A stretch of DNA of 31,301 bases from Nephromyces sp. MM_2019. Taxonomy: Eukaryota; Apicomplexa; Aconoidasida; Nephromycida. The translations under genes were made by a program, and so were the position numbers. The notes beneath the pieces were generated by a model. It was not told the origin of the DNA. It was given only the letters and a program-made list of their open reading frames with translations, and did not search any database. Positions 10,901 to 21,359 of this stretch are shown piece after piece. Position 1 is the stretch's first letter; each line of letters begins with the position of its first letter. The DNA is taken from contig JADHZB010000211.1 of the NCBI GenBank assembly GCA_015657535.1, forward strand, positions 1-31,301. The letters are read 5' to 3'.

Positions 10901-12959
10901 AACGTCGCACACAAACCCTCCAGTTGACGGGCGTATTGTAAGGCTTTTCTGAATCGCTTCAATGAGCGACGGCGTAGCTTGCAAGCCTGTGTACGAACAC
11001 CCAGCAAACACACACATGTGGGGGTTGGGTGGGGTTTGCATAGGTGCTGGGAGGGGGCTTGCGTAGGTGGGGGGGTTTGCATAGGCGGGAGGTTGGGGGG
11101 ATTTATATAAGTGGGGGTTGGGGGGAGTGCTTACCTAGGTGGGGGGTAGGAGATGTTTATCTACGCAGGGGTGGGGCAGTTTACACAAAGGCGAAGGGGG
11201 GCTTATATATTTGGGAGGGGAGGAGATATACATTTGTGGAGGGGTGCTTAGACACTTGTGGGGGGTAAATATATTTATGGGGGGGTATGCACACATACAT
11301 ACAACACCACACACACATACAACACTCACATTGTAGCCCGATGAAGCTGCCTCCATCTTAAGCTCAGATGCGTAGCTCCAGGCTCTTTCGGCTAGCAAAA
11401 GAAGCATCTTCAGGTATCTGTTCAACAATAAGAATGCCACATACACTTATGCTAACCTTTGCTCCACCAAGATTTCACATAGACACAGCTTCCAATGGTC
11501 TACGATTTCGCACACTAAAAAAACCACAAAAAAAAGCATCGTCTTAGGGTTCTTCAGCGAGGCACACACACCAGCTTCACCCAGGAAGACTAGCTTCCCT
11601 AGCTTCTCCCAAAACTCCACGCACACACAACGAGAAGCCACATGATAAGCAACCCACATAGCAACAACTACTTCTATCAATCTTAACCTGCTCAGCAAAA
11701 AAGAAGCCAATATAAAAGCTTCAATTTTACCCTCAAATTTCATACTAGATGCGCTAGCTTAACGCCAAAAAATTCCCAACACATACCGAGCAAGAAACAG
11801 CCAAATGTTCTCTAACTTCAAAGGAAAACCCCCCTCCTAAACTCCCTGATTCCTCCATTTCTAAAGAAAAAATCCTCACCCCCCTCGCTTTACTCAGCCC
11901 CCTTACTTTACTCACCTCCCTCACTTTACTCACCCCTCCCGCTTTACTCACCCCTCATCCCCCTTCACCCACCTAGAATCATTGACTTGCTCGGGTAAGT
12001 TTCTAGCGTGAAACTGCCGTTTTCCGTGTTTAAAGTGAAGGGCCCCTCTGCAATGCTTCAGCAGCTTCGAGTTATACAGGCGGTAACGTCTAAAGTCCTG
12101 AAACTTCAAGCCATTTTGCTCCTGTCTGTGCTTTGTGCTTACAGTAACTGAAGTGGGGGGTAGAACATTAGGCGGGTTTGGGGGTGTAGCACCGTAAATG
12201 GGAAGTGTCGATAAAGCTGAGGGGGGAGGATAGCTGAGGTTGATGGGGGTGTGAAACTGATGATGAAGGGGCATCCAACGCAACCACTGAAACTACCAGT
12301 TTACAGGGGATTGGAACTATAGAAAGCCTGTGTGTATCTGTGTGTGATAGTATAATTGCTAGCGCACACATCAACGCAAAAGAAAGAGGCTGGTAAACCC
12401 CCCCTCTTCATCTATTCTCACAGGCTTTTCCCTTCACCCCCCTTATTTGGATGCTTTTAGGGCTTCTTACCTCCTCATCTACTAGCATCTTCACAGAAAG
12501 TGATGCATTGACGATAAATGAAAAGTATCACTCCCATGTGTTCTTGTAGCAACACACACACGTACACAACAGCATCTTCAGTGGAGCTTCATCATCTTTT
12601 TGAATGCATTTCCAGTGTATGTACATCTTCTTACGGAACCAGTGCTGGCAATTTCGGCTAAAATGGTATTTCCTTCTTCAAAATTGCACACTCACAGACG
12701 CAAATACCAAGAACAGGAGGGTTTTCTTAGAGAGACACACACACAAACAATTAAAACACCAGAGTTCTTCCAAACTACACACACACACAATGAAAACACC
12801 AGCATTTTTCCAAACTACACACACAGATTTTCGCCCCTCACAGACATACTCACCACATAGCTCAAGGGGGGTTCCCCCACAGGCCTGCAAAACACCCCCT
12901 CCTCCAACGGCTCCCGCAGAGGAGGGAGCCCCTCCACCAGCAACCTTTTTTGAGGGCAT
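4981..12959 (-). CDS. SRP68: Signal recognition particle subunit SRP68
   Basis: SRP68 binds SRP RNA and SRP72 in the cytosolic particle that targets nascent chains to the ER. A phase-consistent model (minus strand): 12959-12854, 12657-12635, 12488-12471, 12130-11973, 11417-11330, 10986-10870, 10301-10152, 10002-9934, 9701-9642, 9253-9191, 9099-8957, 8886-8823, 8655-8616, 8481-8395, 8109-8051, 7819-7722, 7522-7467, 7039-6911, 6847-6825, 6785-6729, 6401-6348, 6096-6065, 5959-5911, 5730-5692, 5494-5424, 5230-5169, 5015-4981. It encodes about 649 residues, near the usual ~600-630. Family landmarks are a Gly-rich N terminus, QNGLKFQDFRRYRLYNSKLL, LLLLAERAWSYASELK, SYAAWMSALVLMELEDW, FHRGRRIAVP, LLPLPAFPCEIV and the terminal GLIGRLKAWWS. 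Exons as short as 18 and 23 bp are inferred. The intron after 8051 starts with GC. Regions 6065-6847 and 12471-12657 are the least certain. Confidence 0.92.
5237..5248 (-). repeat. Palindrome copy next to an SRP68 acceptor
   Basis: CTGTATGTACAC lies a few bases upstream of the acceptor of the penultimate SRP68 exon (5230). It belongs to the dispersed GTGTAYGTACAC set. Confidence 0.55.
6952..6963. repeat. Perfect palindrome GTGTACGTACAC
   Basis: This is a fully self-complementary 12-mer. In the preferred SRP68 model it lies inside the coding exon 7039-6911. A 30-bp in-frame GT-AG segment just upstream (6992-6963) could instead be a tiny intron ending at this site. Confidence 0.7.
7392..7403 (-). 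repeat. GTGTATGTACAC copy in SRP68 intron
   Basis: An intronic member of the dispersed palindrome family, between the exons at 7467 and 7039. Confidence 0.65.
7820..8050 (-). other. Probable GC-AG intron of SRP68
   Basis: The upstream exon ends ADILKQ (…AAACAG) and the intron begins GCAAGC. The downstream exon starts GAATTAGAGAAAATG after TTTCTGCAG. The nearest GT donor, 11 bp further on, would shift the frame into an immediate stop, so a GC donor is the reading that keeps SRP68 intact. Confidence 0.7.
9275..9286 (-). repeat. Extended palindrome CGGTGTATGTACACCG
   Basis: The core at 9275-9286 has symmetric flanks, giving a 16-bp near-palindrome at 9273-9288. In transcript sense it is followed by a T-rich tract and the acceptor CTCGCAG of an SRP68 exon (9253), 21 bp away. 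It could form a small hairpin in the pre-mRNA. Confidence 0.7.
10005..10140. repeat. CA-rich degenerate repeats in SRP68 intron
   Basis: Imperfect units such as CACACACAGGTATCAC, CACACACAGGTTTTAC and CACGGGTATCACC fill the 149-bp intron between exons 10152 and 10002. On the transcript strand these read as TG runs. Confidence 0.6.
11040..11290. repeat. G-rich (GTGGGGG) degenerate repeat in SRP68 intron
   Basis: Repeated GGGGGGTTTGCATAGG and TAGGTGGGGGG-like units occur on the plus strand. This is intron sequence between exons 11330 and 10986. The runs of four or more G could form quadruplexes in DNA; the pre-mRNA strand is C-rich. Confidence 0.6.
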
Positions 12960-14044
12960 TGAAAAGCACAAAAAACGAGGCAATCAAGTCTTCTTGTGTA
13001 TGCGTGTGCTCATGAAATCTCCAAGAAGTAGACTATGACACGTGTGTGTGTGTGTGTATCGTGTGTGTGTGTGTGAGATCTCCAAGAAGCAGAGTATAAC
13101 AGGTGTTTATGAGTGTGAAATCTTCGAGCAGAGTATAATAGGTGTATGTGTATATTTCGTGTGTGTGCGAAATCTTCCAGAAGCAGAGTGATTGATGATG
13201 TGTGTGTGCCGTGTGATTGTGCCGTGCGTATGCGAAAATCTTGCGCTGAAGATGCTTGCCTATTTGAAAGAGGATGATACGCTGCTGAAGGAAATGTATA
13301 TGTAGCCTACACACACTAGCGATAACACTTAGGGTATAGAACAATACATCAGAGACACACATACGCTCAAATGCGCACACACACGCACACAAAGGTATAA
13401 AGTTGCTCGTACATAGAGGTAGATAGGCACACACACATTCCTGCTGATACGCGCACACGTATCTACCGATACACGCACACTCCAACCACGCACCCCTCCC
13501 CAACCAAACACAAATCTCAGGCGAAGCACACGCTTAGGTAACCCGCCGCGACACACGCACACCAACACACGTGCACACACACACCAACACACGTACACAC
13601 GCACAGCAACACACATACACACACACCTTCCTTCTCCCCCCCCAAAGGTCTTCCCTCTTCATCTAAGCGCCGCTTTTTTGCAAAGCCACTTTTCACTTCC
13701 TCATCACTTTTGCAGCAGAATCTGCTGTTTTCTCACTTTTAGCAGTTAAAATGCGGCCACGCACATACACTCACCACATTTTTCAAGTATCTCCTTTTTC
13801 TAGGCCTCTTCGCCCACATACACACACAGAAGCCTCAAAAAATTTCAATTTTTTCATATGATTTTTGGAGGTTTCCTGCCATCTTCATCTGCAAATAAAA
13901 CGTCATTTCGTACTTTTTTTTCATCTTCAAATTCGATATCTTCCTCTAAAGCCTAAAGGAGCAAGAAGCAGCGAAAAGCAGTGAGAAGCAGCAAGAAACC
14001 CCCCCCCTCACACCCTCTTCATCAGCAAAAATTACCCCACCACC
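12960..14044. promoter_or_regulatory. Divergent promoter region SRP68 / PNO1
   Basis: This 1.1-kb interval separates the start codons of SRP68 (minus) and PNO1 (plus), so it should hold both promoters. Seen in it: four imperfect units of GAAATCTCCAAGAAGCAGAG followed by TG runs (13014-13200), a CA-rich array (13360-13625) and a pyrimidine-rich stretch (13640-13960). No convincing gene was found. The long minus-strand open frame 13033-13503 is repeat-derived. Confidence 0.5.
13014..13200. repeat. Degenerate ~55-60-bp tandem repeat
   Basis: Units beginning near 13015, 13075, 13116 and 13168 share (G)AAATCT(C/T)C(A/G)AGAAGCAGAGT. They are separated by variable TG dinucleotide runs. They lie upstream of the SRP68 start codon. 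Confidence 0.6.
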
Positions 14045-14638
14045 ATGTCCACCACTGCCCCCCCCTCATCTTCAATCATCAGACTACGCGTCCCCCCCCA
14101 TCGCTACACCCCCCTAAGGAAAGAATGGGCAAACCTCATCCGCCCCCTCGTCACACACCTCAACCTGCAGGTGAGGATGAACACAAAGAGGAGGTGTGTA
14201 GAAATCAGAAAATCCCCCGGAAAATCCGCTAATTCGCAAGGGGATGATGAGCCCTCCTCTTCTCTCCTCCAAAAAGCGTCTGCGTACGTCCAAGCCTTCC
14301 TCCTGGGATTTGATCTTCAAGACGCTGTCGCCCTCCTCAGATTGGATGATCTTTTCGTTGAGACGTTTGAGGTGAAGGATGTGAAGAGGCTGACAGGAGA
14401 TCATCTCTCTCGTTGTATAGCGAGGATGGCAGGAAAAGGGGGGAAGACGAAGTTTGCAATCGAAAACTGCACACGCACACGCGTTGTGATTGCAGACGAT
14501 AAGATTCACTTGCTGGGAGGGTTTGATAATATTCGATTAGCTCGGAATGCTATCTGCAGTTTGATTCTGGGAAGTCCTGTTGGGAAGGTGTGGAATAGAC
14601 TGAGGAATGTGAGCAATCGGTTGAAAGAGAGGAGGTGA
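14045..14638 (+). CDS. PNO1: PNO1/Dim2 KH-domain ribosome assembly factor
   Basis: PNO1 (Dim2) is the RNA-binding partner of the endonuclease NOB1 and is needed for 3'-end maturation of 18S rRNA in the pre-40S particle. The 197-residue single-exon frame carries the family signature throughout: RVPPHRYTPLRKEWANLI at residue ~15, LQKASAYVQAFLLGF, VALLRLDDLFVETFEVKDVK, then the KH motif ARMAGKGGKTKFAIEN with its GKGG loop, and NICSLILG-like AICSLILGSPVGKVW near the end. It lacks the long acidic N-terminal extension found in animal and yeast forms (about 250-275 residues), so an upstream exon cannot be excluded. The final codons GAGAGGTGAGG also make a good splice donor (GAGAG|GTGAGG), so an alternatively spliced 3' end is possible. 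It is transcribed away from SRP68. Confidence 0.95.
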   Translation: MSTTAPPSSSIIRLRVPPHRYTPLRKEWANLIRPLVTHLNLQVRMNTKRRCVEIRKSPGKSANSQGDDEPSSSLLQKASAYVQAFLLGFDLQDAVALLRLDDLFVETFEVKDVKRLTGDHLSRCIARMAGKGGKTKFAIENCTRTRVVIADDKIHLLGGFDNIRLARNAICSLILGSPVGKVWNRLRNVSNRLKERR

Positions 14639-14825
14639 GGGGGTGTGGGGGGTGTGCTTTATTGGGGGGTTATAGGGGATTATGGGGGGGTGTGCTTTGT
14701 GTGTTGGGTGTGGCGTGGAGAGCGGGGTGTATGCTTTGTGTGGTGGGTTATGGGGGGTTATGGGGGGTTATGGGGGGAGTGTGCTTTGTGTGGTTGGTGT
14801 GGTATGGAGAGTGGGGGGGGTATAG
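14639..14825 (+). repeat. GGGGTGTG-rich degenerate repeat
   Basis: Repeated GGGGGGTTATGGGG and GTGTGCTTTGTGTG units occur on the plus strand. The composition matches introns of plus-strand genes here. It lies between PNO1 and the candidate exons that follow. Confidence 0.6.
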
Positions 14826-15556
14826 GGGTGCGCTTTGTTGGGTGGTTCTGGGATTCGACAAAATTGAGGGCATCCACGGGATTGAGGGACATCTATCAAA
14901 ATTTGGTGGGGGGTTTTCGAGTCTTTATCAGAGCATTGAGATAAAAGTGTGTGTGTGTCTTTCATTACGTTCTTTACACCTCATAAAACAGATTTTTTGT
15001 TTTATTTGAGGATTTTGAGTCTACAGACACCGAAAATATCGCGTTTGTTTTTGCTTCCATCCTTTGGTTTTCTGCCTAGTTTTTGCACACCCCACCAAGT
15101 GTGTGTGTGAGTGAAAGAATCTTCAAAAAGCACGTCTTTTTGTTTATTTCCCCCCTCTTATTGCAGCTAATTATAGAGAATCTTACGGCCTTTGAGACGA
15201 AGTTTTCTATAAATTTTGAGGGTGTGTGTGTCATCAACTTACCCATTCCCCCCCTAGGGAATCGATTTGCTTCAGCCTTAATGAGGAGGGTGGGTGTATG
15301 TGCTGGTAAAGACTGGGAGCTTGTGTGTTCCTCCAAGACTCAGAGCTTGTGTGTTCTTCAAGACTAGGCGCTTCTCCAGAAGCTAATTTTTTCCATGTTC
15401 AAGCTTAGAGAACGTTATAGTGTAGAGTTTCAACCATCTTTCTACGGAGTGTGTACACCTGATTGTGTGTGTGCGCAAAAGCAAGAAACGGACTTTTTAC
15501 TAGTAAAACTAGTTTCAGCTGCCAGAGTGTGTGTCAATGTGCTGAATATTTTCTAG
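14826..15556 (+). CDS. Unrecognised multi-exon gene downstream of PNO1
   Basis: Four candidate exons join in phase: 14826-14946 (ends SLYQSIEIK), 15167-15221 (LIIENLTAFETKFSINFE), 15258-15289 (NRFASALMRR) and 15380-15556 (KLIFSMFKLRERYSVEFQPS…, stop TAG). Acceptors at 15166 and 15257 follow strong pyrimidine tracts, and the donors GTGTGT and GTGGGT are acceptable. The introns are TG-rich on this strand. The start is unknown. It may be a separate small gene or, because AG|GTGAGG at the PNO1 stop would splice in phase to 14826, a C-terminal extension of an alternative PNO1 transcript. The last exon may contain a further short intron after 15448. No family was recognised. Confidence 0.45.
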
Positions 15557-16086
15557 TGCATTCTGCTTCTTACATTCTAAGGTGTGTGTATGTGTGAGAA
15601 GTCAGTTTACGTACACTCTCTTCTCATACATCTACTTTACTGTGTGTATCTTCTGTGGTTGATTACCTTTTTATCTATACTGTAAAAGTGAGAGTACATA
15701 CAATCACACTGGAGACTCGTACTTTTAATATACATACACACACAAGTTTGTGGGGTTAGGCTTGTGTGTGTGTGTGCGTGTAAGAGTGAAGACTATGTAA
15801 ATGAGGCTGCACACACACAAGCTATGGATTAGAACTCAAACGCACATATCAGCATATGGATCAGCATGCCACCCACACACACTAACCTGAAGCACATCAC
15901 CTCCCGCACACAAACCTCGAGCACACCCCACAAATACGCATCTAAACCATAAGTTAAGCAGAAGCAAAGTTTTTAACGAGTATATATGTTAGTTGCTCAA
16001 TTAAGTATCTGAGAAATCACCAGTGTACATACACACGCACATTCTCACTGCAAGAAGTGATGAAGTGAAAATCCTCAATACAGCAG
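15557..16086. other. Convergent intergenic region
   Basis: No gene is seen. TG runs (to about 15780) switch to CA runs (from about 15800), which fits the boundary between plus-strand transcription on the left and the minus-strand kinase gene on the right. Two palindrome-type elements lie here: GTTTACGTACAC (15605-15616) and GTGTACATACAC (16023-16034). Confidence 0.5.
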
Positions 16087-19000
16087 TCAAAAGCATTCGT
16101 CTTCATCTTCAGCTAGTTGTTCCTCCTTCAGAAGAGTTGCGTATCTCTTCACTTCTTCGTAGTCAACATCTTTCAACCATTCGAGGGTATCCTGAGAAGA
16201 TGATGAAGCAGAGCACCACACATTCCCCAGTCAAGCTATAGCCTACAAGACAAGACTAGCTCTTTCAAAGCCATGCAAACACACCTCAAATGAGCCACAC
16301 ACACAGGCCATACACACACGCCACAAGCACACTAACCAGGGCTTCTCTTGCAGATATTCTCTGGGTGTATTCTTTACAGAGCAGCCTGGAGAGCGTCTCC
16401 TTTGCTAGCACACTCACTGGGGGGTAAGAAGGAAACTCATAACGAGCCTTATGGATGTTATCAAAGAGCTCCTGTATGCTTGAGCCTACTATAGGGAGAG
16501 TCCCAAACAACAAGACCTGAAGAGGAGGGAGAGAAAGTATTCGAAAACTTGAAGCTTCAATAGGTGTATGTACATCGAAAGGATGAACTAAACTCTATAC
16601 AATGAAGGGTTAAGATTAGCTGGAGGTTATAAGTTTCTGAAGAAGCATTTTATAAGTGTTTGCGTGTGTGCGCAGATGGCTATTAACCTGAATCTATGCA
16701 GTCCCTTAAGATGCAGATTAGATGCGAGTGTGGTGTGAGTGTAGACAACACAATAACTTGAAACTAAACAGTACATGAAGAAGCTGATGAAACCAGCCTA
16801 AAGAATACGATTAGTTCACACACACAAGAACGCACATACTGAAGAGCTTGTAACATCATCTACAGAATGCTCTCCCTCAGTCTAACATAGCAACAAAACA
16901 CTCTCCTCTCAACCCATCGAAGAAGCCTGCCATACAGGGAAGCAGCAAAATTAAGAGGGTGGCAGTGTATGTATAGCCAGGAACTTCATCATAATGAGCA
17001 AACAATTGCACACCAATGCAATCACTGCAGGCATCATAAGAAGGCGTATCTGAGTGTTTCAGTGTGTGTGAAGCAATAAAGAGCAGGTGCTTCAATTAGC
17101 TTGAGGAGCTGCACGCACATAAACATACTAAAACCCAGCAGGGGTAACTCAACTAAACGCTTTTCTGCTTTCCTTACCCATAAAGTCACCCCAGCGCTCC
17201 ACATATCAGCAGCTCTACCATCATGCCCTCTATAAGGCTCACCGGCTGAAAGCAGAGAAAACGGGAAAATCAGCGATTTTAGGTGTTTTCTGGCTGGGTG
17301 GGATTCATCTTCATCTTCACCTTCTTCATCTTCAGCATCTTCAACAGCTTCATCTTCCTCATTAGACCTTCATTGGGAAAGAGTGTACATACACTGCGAG
17401 TACAACGAATGGATGGAATCATTACTAACCTTTAGGAAGCTCAACAGACTCAGGAGGCATAAAGTAGTAGGTACCCTGCAAGGCGTGAGAGCAACACACA
17501 GACACCTAAAGATAGGGGAAAGCTTCACACACACCCATATCTAAACACAAGGGTGAACATCACACGCAACCCCAACGCAAGTACGACAAGCATCAAATAC
17601 ACAAAGACATCTGCACACGGGGAGAAGTAGCTTACGCACCACCTTAAAAAAAGGGTCACACACACACGCAACACGAAAACACAAAAGGAAAAGCATCACA
17701 CACATATGCCAGATAGACGCTGTGCGCATATCGAAGACCACTATCATAAACATACAACACTACACACCACAAGACATACACACGGTAGGGCATATCCCTC
17801 CTTTCACTTGCCTTAGTGTTTCGCACTCTCCCATTAGCATCCATATACTCTGCTAAGCCAAAATCACCTGAGAAGAGCAAAGATTGTAAACCAGCTGAGA
17901 TCCCATGAACACACAAGCTTTAAAGCACACACTATATCACACACACTGGAATACACACTACTTCACATACCCTGCAGCACACACACACACACACACAAAA
18001 CACCCGAAGACAAAACACACTAAGCAAATACACCCCTTCATCTTCAAAAGAACACACTTTCCACAGCACCTACACATACTCAGGGTGTACGTACACCTCA
18101 TCGCCAGTTACTAAAAGCTACTCACAAATCTTCACTCGGCCTTCTCCATTCATCAAGATATTCTCTGGCTTTATATCACGATGAGCAACTCCCAATTCCT
18201 GGTGCACTTAGAAGATAAATCAACACACACACGCACACACACGTCAGGGAGAGTGGGTTATAACTATGAGCTGTAGATATTGCATTCACATACATTTTTG
18301 TAGAGGGAGGCGATGCCCTTAAAAATCACGAAAAATTCATTCACAAAGAAGAGAGAAGTTGCACACACACAAGAGAGGGCTCGCACATATGAACTTGAAA
18401 GAGGGAGTGCATACAACAGAGAGAGAGAGTGCTTACTCACAAAGGAGAGGGTATAAATACACCAGACAGAAAGTGCACATACAAGAGGGAGCTCGTACAC
18501 AAGTGCGCACACACAAGAGAATATGCATAAGAGCAGAGACAAAAGATCTCATACACAAGAGCACACACACACACACTTTCACTTACGATAAGCTACACCC
18601 TCTAATACGTCTTTGAAGATACATTTTGAGATTCCTTCACTCAAAGTATCCACTCCCTTCAATAAAGGCTTATACCTATCCTTACAGTAACGCATGATAG
18701 CCCCACACTCCAGGAAGTCAAACACTGCAATAGCAAAGAGAGAAATAACCAGCCGGTGCATATACACTCCACAGCAGCAATACACACAGAGCAACACACA
18801 CAGAACACATGCTGGCGATTTAGACCCAAAAAGTCATCAAATCACCAGTCATGGAAGCTGAAATATGATAACCCTTAAGGGGTGAATGTGCGGTAGCACA
18901 CATACAAGACACTCCCTAGACACGAGGTATAGCAACCACAAAGAGTCCCACACACACAAAACATCCCCGCACACACAATACACTCTTAAGACCCCCTCAA

Positions 19001-21359
19001 GACAAAACGCATCCCCACAAAGCATACACAAGGGGCACCCCCCCACAAGACACACCCCCCACACAGAACAAACCCCCCCCCAACACCCCCCACATAAATT
19101 AAACCACCCCAACATCCCCCCCCACGTAAAATAAACCCCCCACAACACCCCCCACACTCCGCACCTAGATACAGCTTCCCAGTGGGCTCATAGCTCTCCA
19201 ACACTTCATGGCACTTCAGACACCGAGGGTTATCGATAGCCTGCATCAGCTTCATCTCTAAGATAACCTGCCCTAGTTGATTGTTAAGCTTTGATCTTCC
19301 TGTTATAGAATCCTTTCCAAAATCACGATATCGCAGAAGCTTCGACTTTCTATACGATTTTAAGGCAAAAAACTTATCTTTAGACGTTTTTTGTGGTGTT
19401 TCTTCGGAAGATGAGGAAGGAGAAACCCCTTTCTGCGCTGGTGGAAAGCCTTCAAACTGGGGGATTTCTGGGGGGTGAGCCGTAGAATATTGCTCCACTG
19501 CTGGGGGGGAAGAGAGAAGATAATTGAACTTTCTGGGAAGGGTAGCTAACTTGGGGGAATCACGGCAAAAGGGGGGGGTTGCTGGGTGGCTATCCGCCTG
19601 TATATCCCGGCGGCTCGGCGAGGGGGGTGAATACAGGGGTGTAGTGGTCGTGGTCGTCATTGGGCCCTAAAGGGGGGTGGGGGGTAGATGGTATTCCAAG
19701 CGAAGCAACAAGGAGAGATATTACAGACGGGGGATACACCGAGAAAGGGGGTCGGAGAGTGGGGTGAGATTGTATACAGAATGGAGGAATTCGTGTGTGC
19801 AGACTAGAGTATCAAAAAAAGTGTGTGTGCGTGAATTGAGCATACCACACATCTGTTTGTGTGTGTATCTTCACTATACCACACGTTTCTGTGTGTGTTG
19901 GACTATATATATTATCAACTCTCCCCAGCTAGCCATCATTCCTACCACACCCCTATCCCTTCTACCCATTCACCCCCCCCAGTGGGTACCTCAGATGAAG
20001 CCCTCGCATACTCAGCAGCAGAAATAGGTGAGAGAGTGGCAGCTAGGCCTTCCAGTTCGTTTGTAGAGCTTGTAGCCTCTGCTGAGCTTCTAGGAGCCGT
20101 ACACACACCAGGGGTAATAAAGCGAGAAGAGCCAGAGACAGCCACTTCTGTGTGTTTAGGGCTACCAGTTGGGTCTCCCTCGATAGTAGAAACAGCCAGT
20201 GCACTACTGGAGCCACCATTGTTACTTTCACTGACCGTGACTGCACAGTGAGAGCATCTTCAGTGTGTGAGTAGTTATGTTTTGCGTGTTAAGTTACGCA
20301 AACAGAGCAACATACACACAAATGACAGCTAGATGAAGGTTTTACAGTAGCTAGTAGAGGAAGGAGCAAAGAAAACGACACACACACCTGCTAAACAGGA
20401 GGAATAGTGCATTTAACAGCCTATGAGAAAAGAGCATAACGCACACTTAAAATGGACTATCTTTTTCACACACAAGGGGAGGAGCGTTGCACACTCACAT
20501 GAAACCCATCATCACACACATAACCATCAATCATCGCACACACAAGCTCATAGATTAAACAAGCCGATTTTTTTAGGGTTCTATACATACAGCTTAACCT
20601 AGGCACTAGATCTATCAGCCTCCTCACAACACAAAACTCACCAGAGGGTAAGGAATCTGCAGCGCCAACAGTAGATTCTGTCAGCTTTGGGGAATAGTAG
20701 ATCCTCAAGGATTCCTCGTTAGTAACACACAGCTTAACTGTGCAAAAGGTGCCTGCAAGGAAGGCATGTTTAAGGGGGTTTTATGGGGAGGGAAGTAGCG
20801 AAGATTGCGATGTTGAAAGGGAGCTAACATATGCACAGAGAGAGAGAGGGGGGAAGAGATGAGGAAAAAAACACACACACAAAAGAGAGGGAGGGGAAGA
20901 GGTAGACCATACACATACATCAAATGAAAGGGTTAAGGCGTGAAGAAAACACATACACACACAAAAGAGGGCGAAGAACAGCTATGTAAGCTGGAATATA
21001 TACAAAACAAAGGGATAGAGAGCCTATGCTATTGCCAGATACATTGCTTCTGCCAACACACAAAAAGTGAAAAGAATACTCTTCTATAGGGGAATGAAAT
21101 AGTCAGACAAGTTCAACCCCCAAAATTCTAACCATGTTCTCACCGCCCCACCCAACTCACCCCTTGCTATCCGCCTTATAGTCCTGTATTGATTGAGGTA
21201 AGTCTTTCCATCCACCTTATACTTCCTCAATGTAGTAGCCTTCCATTCTGTGGGGGGTGGGGGGGTTGAAGCTTCTACCTTGGGGGGTAACGCTTGGGCT
21301 CGAATAGAGCTTGAAGCCGGTGGAAGAATGGGAGAACTGCCTACTGCTAAATCCTCCAT
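16087..21359 (-). CDS. CaMKK/LKB1-like serine/threonine protein kinase
   Basis: Eleven exons join in phase to 578 codons: 21359-21161, 20752-20642, 20240-19990, 19666-19165, 18724-18587, 18206-18126, 17867-17812, 17475-17430, 17245-17178, 16516-16337, 16191-16087. Catalytic landmarks are complete: Gly loop RIARGTFCTV (~62-72), ATP lysine K290 in FFALKSY, helix-C E324, AHRDIKPEN (D411), CDFGLAEYM (D429), GTYYFMPPE in place of the usual APE, and D475 in DMWSAGVTLW. KSYRKSKLLRYRDFG after the lysine, YLVFDFLECG at the hinge and DFG/activation-loop spacing resemble CaMK-kinases. The unusual part is about 210 residues inserted between the Gly loop and K290, rich in Ser, Thr and Pro. No calmodulin-binding tail is evident after the short acidic C terminus (QLAEDEDECF). 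The start at 21359 is the first ATG of a frame with an upstream in-frame stop. Confidence 0.92.
17383..17394 (-). repeat. GTGTACATACAC copy in kinase intron
   Basis: A dispersed-palindrome member, 36 bp downstream of the donor at 17430. Confidence 0.65.
17476..17811 (-). other. Probable GC-AG intron in the kinase activation loop
   Basis: The donor is AACACTAAG|GCAAGT and the acceptor CCTTGCAG|GGTACC. Splicing here gives NTKGTYYFMPPE in frame. A GT donor 4 bases later would break the frame. AG|GCAAGT is the standard context for the GC-AG intron class. Confidence 0.8.
18085..18096. repeat. Perfect palindrome GTGTACGTACAC in kinase intron
   Basis: A self-complementary 12-mer flanked by GG and CT, 30 bp downstream of the donor at 18126. 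It is identical to the copy at 6952 and occupies a comparable position to the copy at 17383. Confidence 0.75.
18340..18575. repeat. GAGAG/CACACA degenerate repeat in kinase intron
   Basis: Imperfect units mixing CACACACAAGAGAG, AAGAGGGAG(T/C)(G/T)C and CTCGCACA occupy the intron between exons 18587 and 18206. No coding signal was seen. Confidence 0.55.
19020..19155. repeat. C-rich repeats after the kinase exon 4 donor
   Basis: Runs of CCCCCCACAC/AACACCCCCCAC occur on the plus strand, so the transcript strand is G-rich (GGGGGGTGTTG). They lie just inside the intron after the exon ending at 19165. G-rich pre-mRNA near a donor can influence splicing in other systems; here that is inference. Confidence 0.55.
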
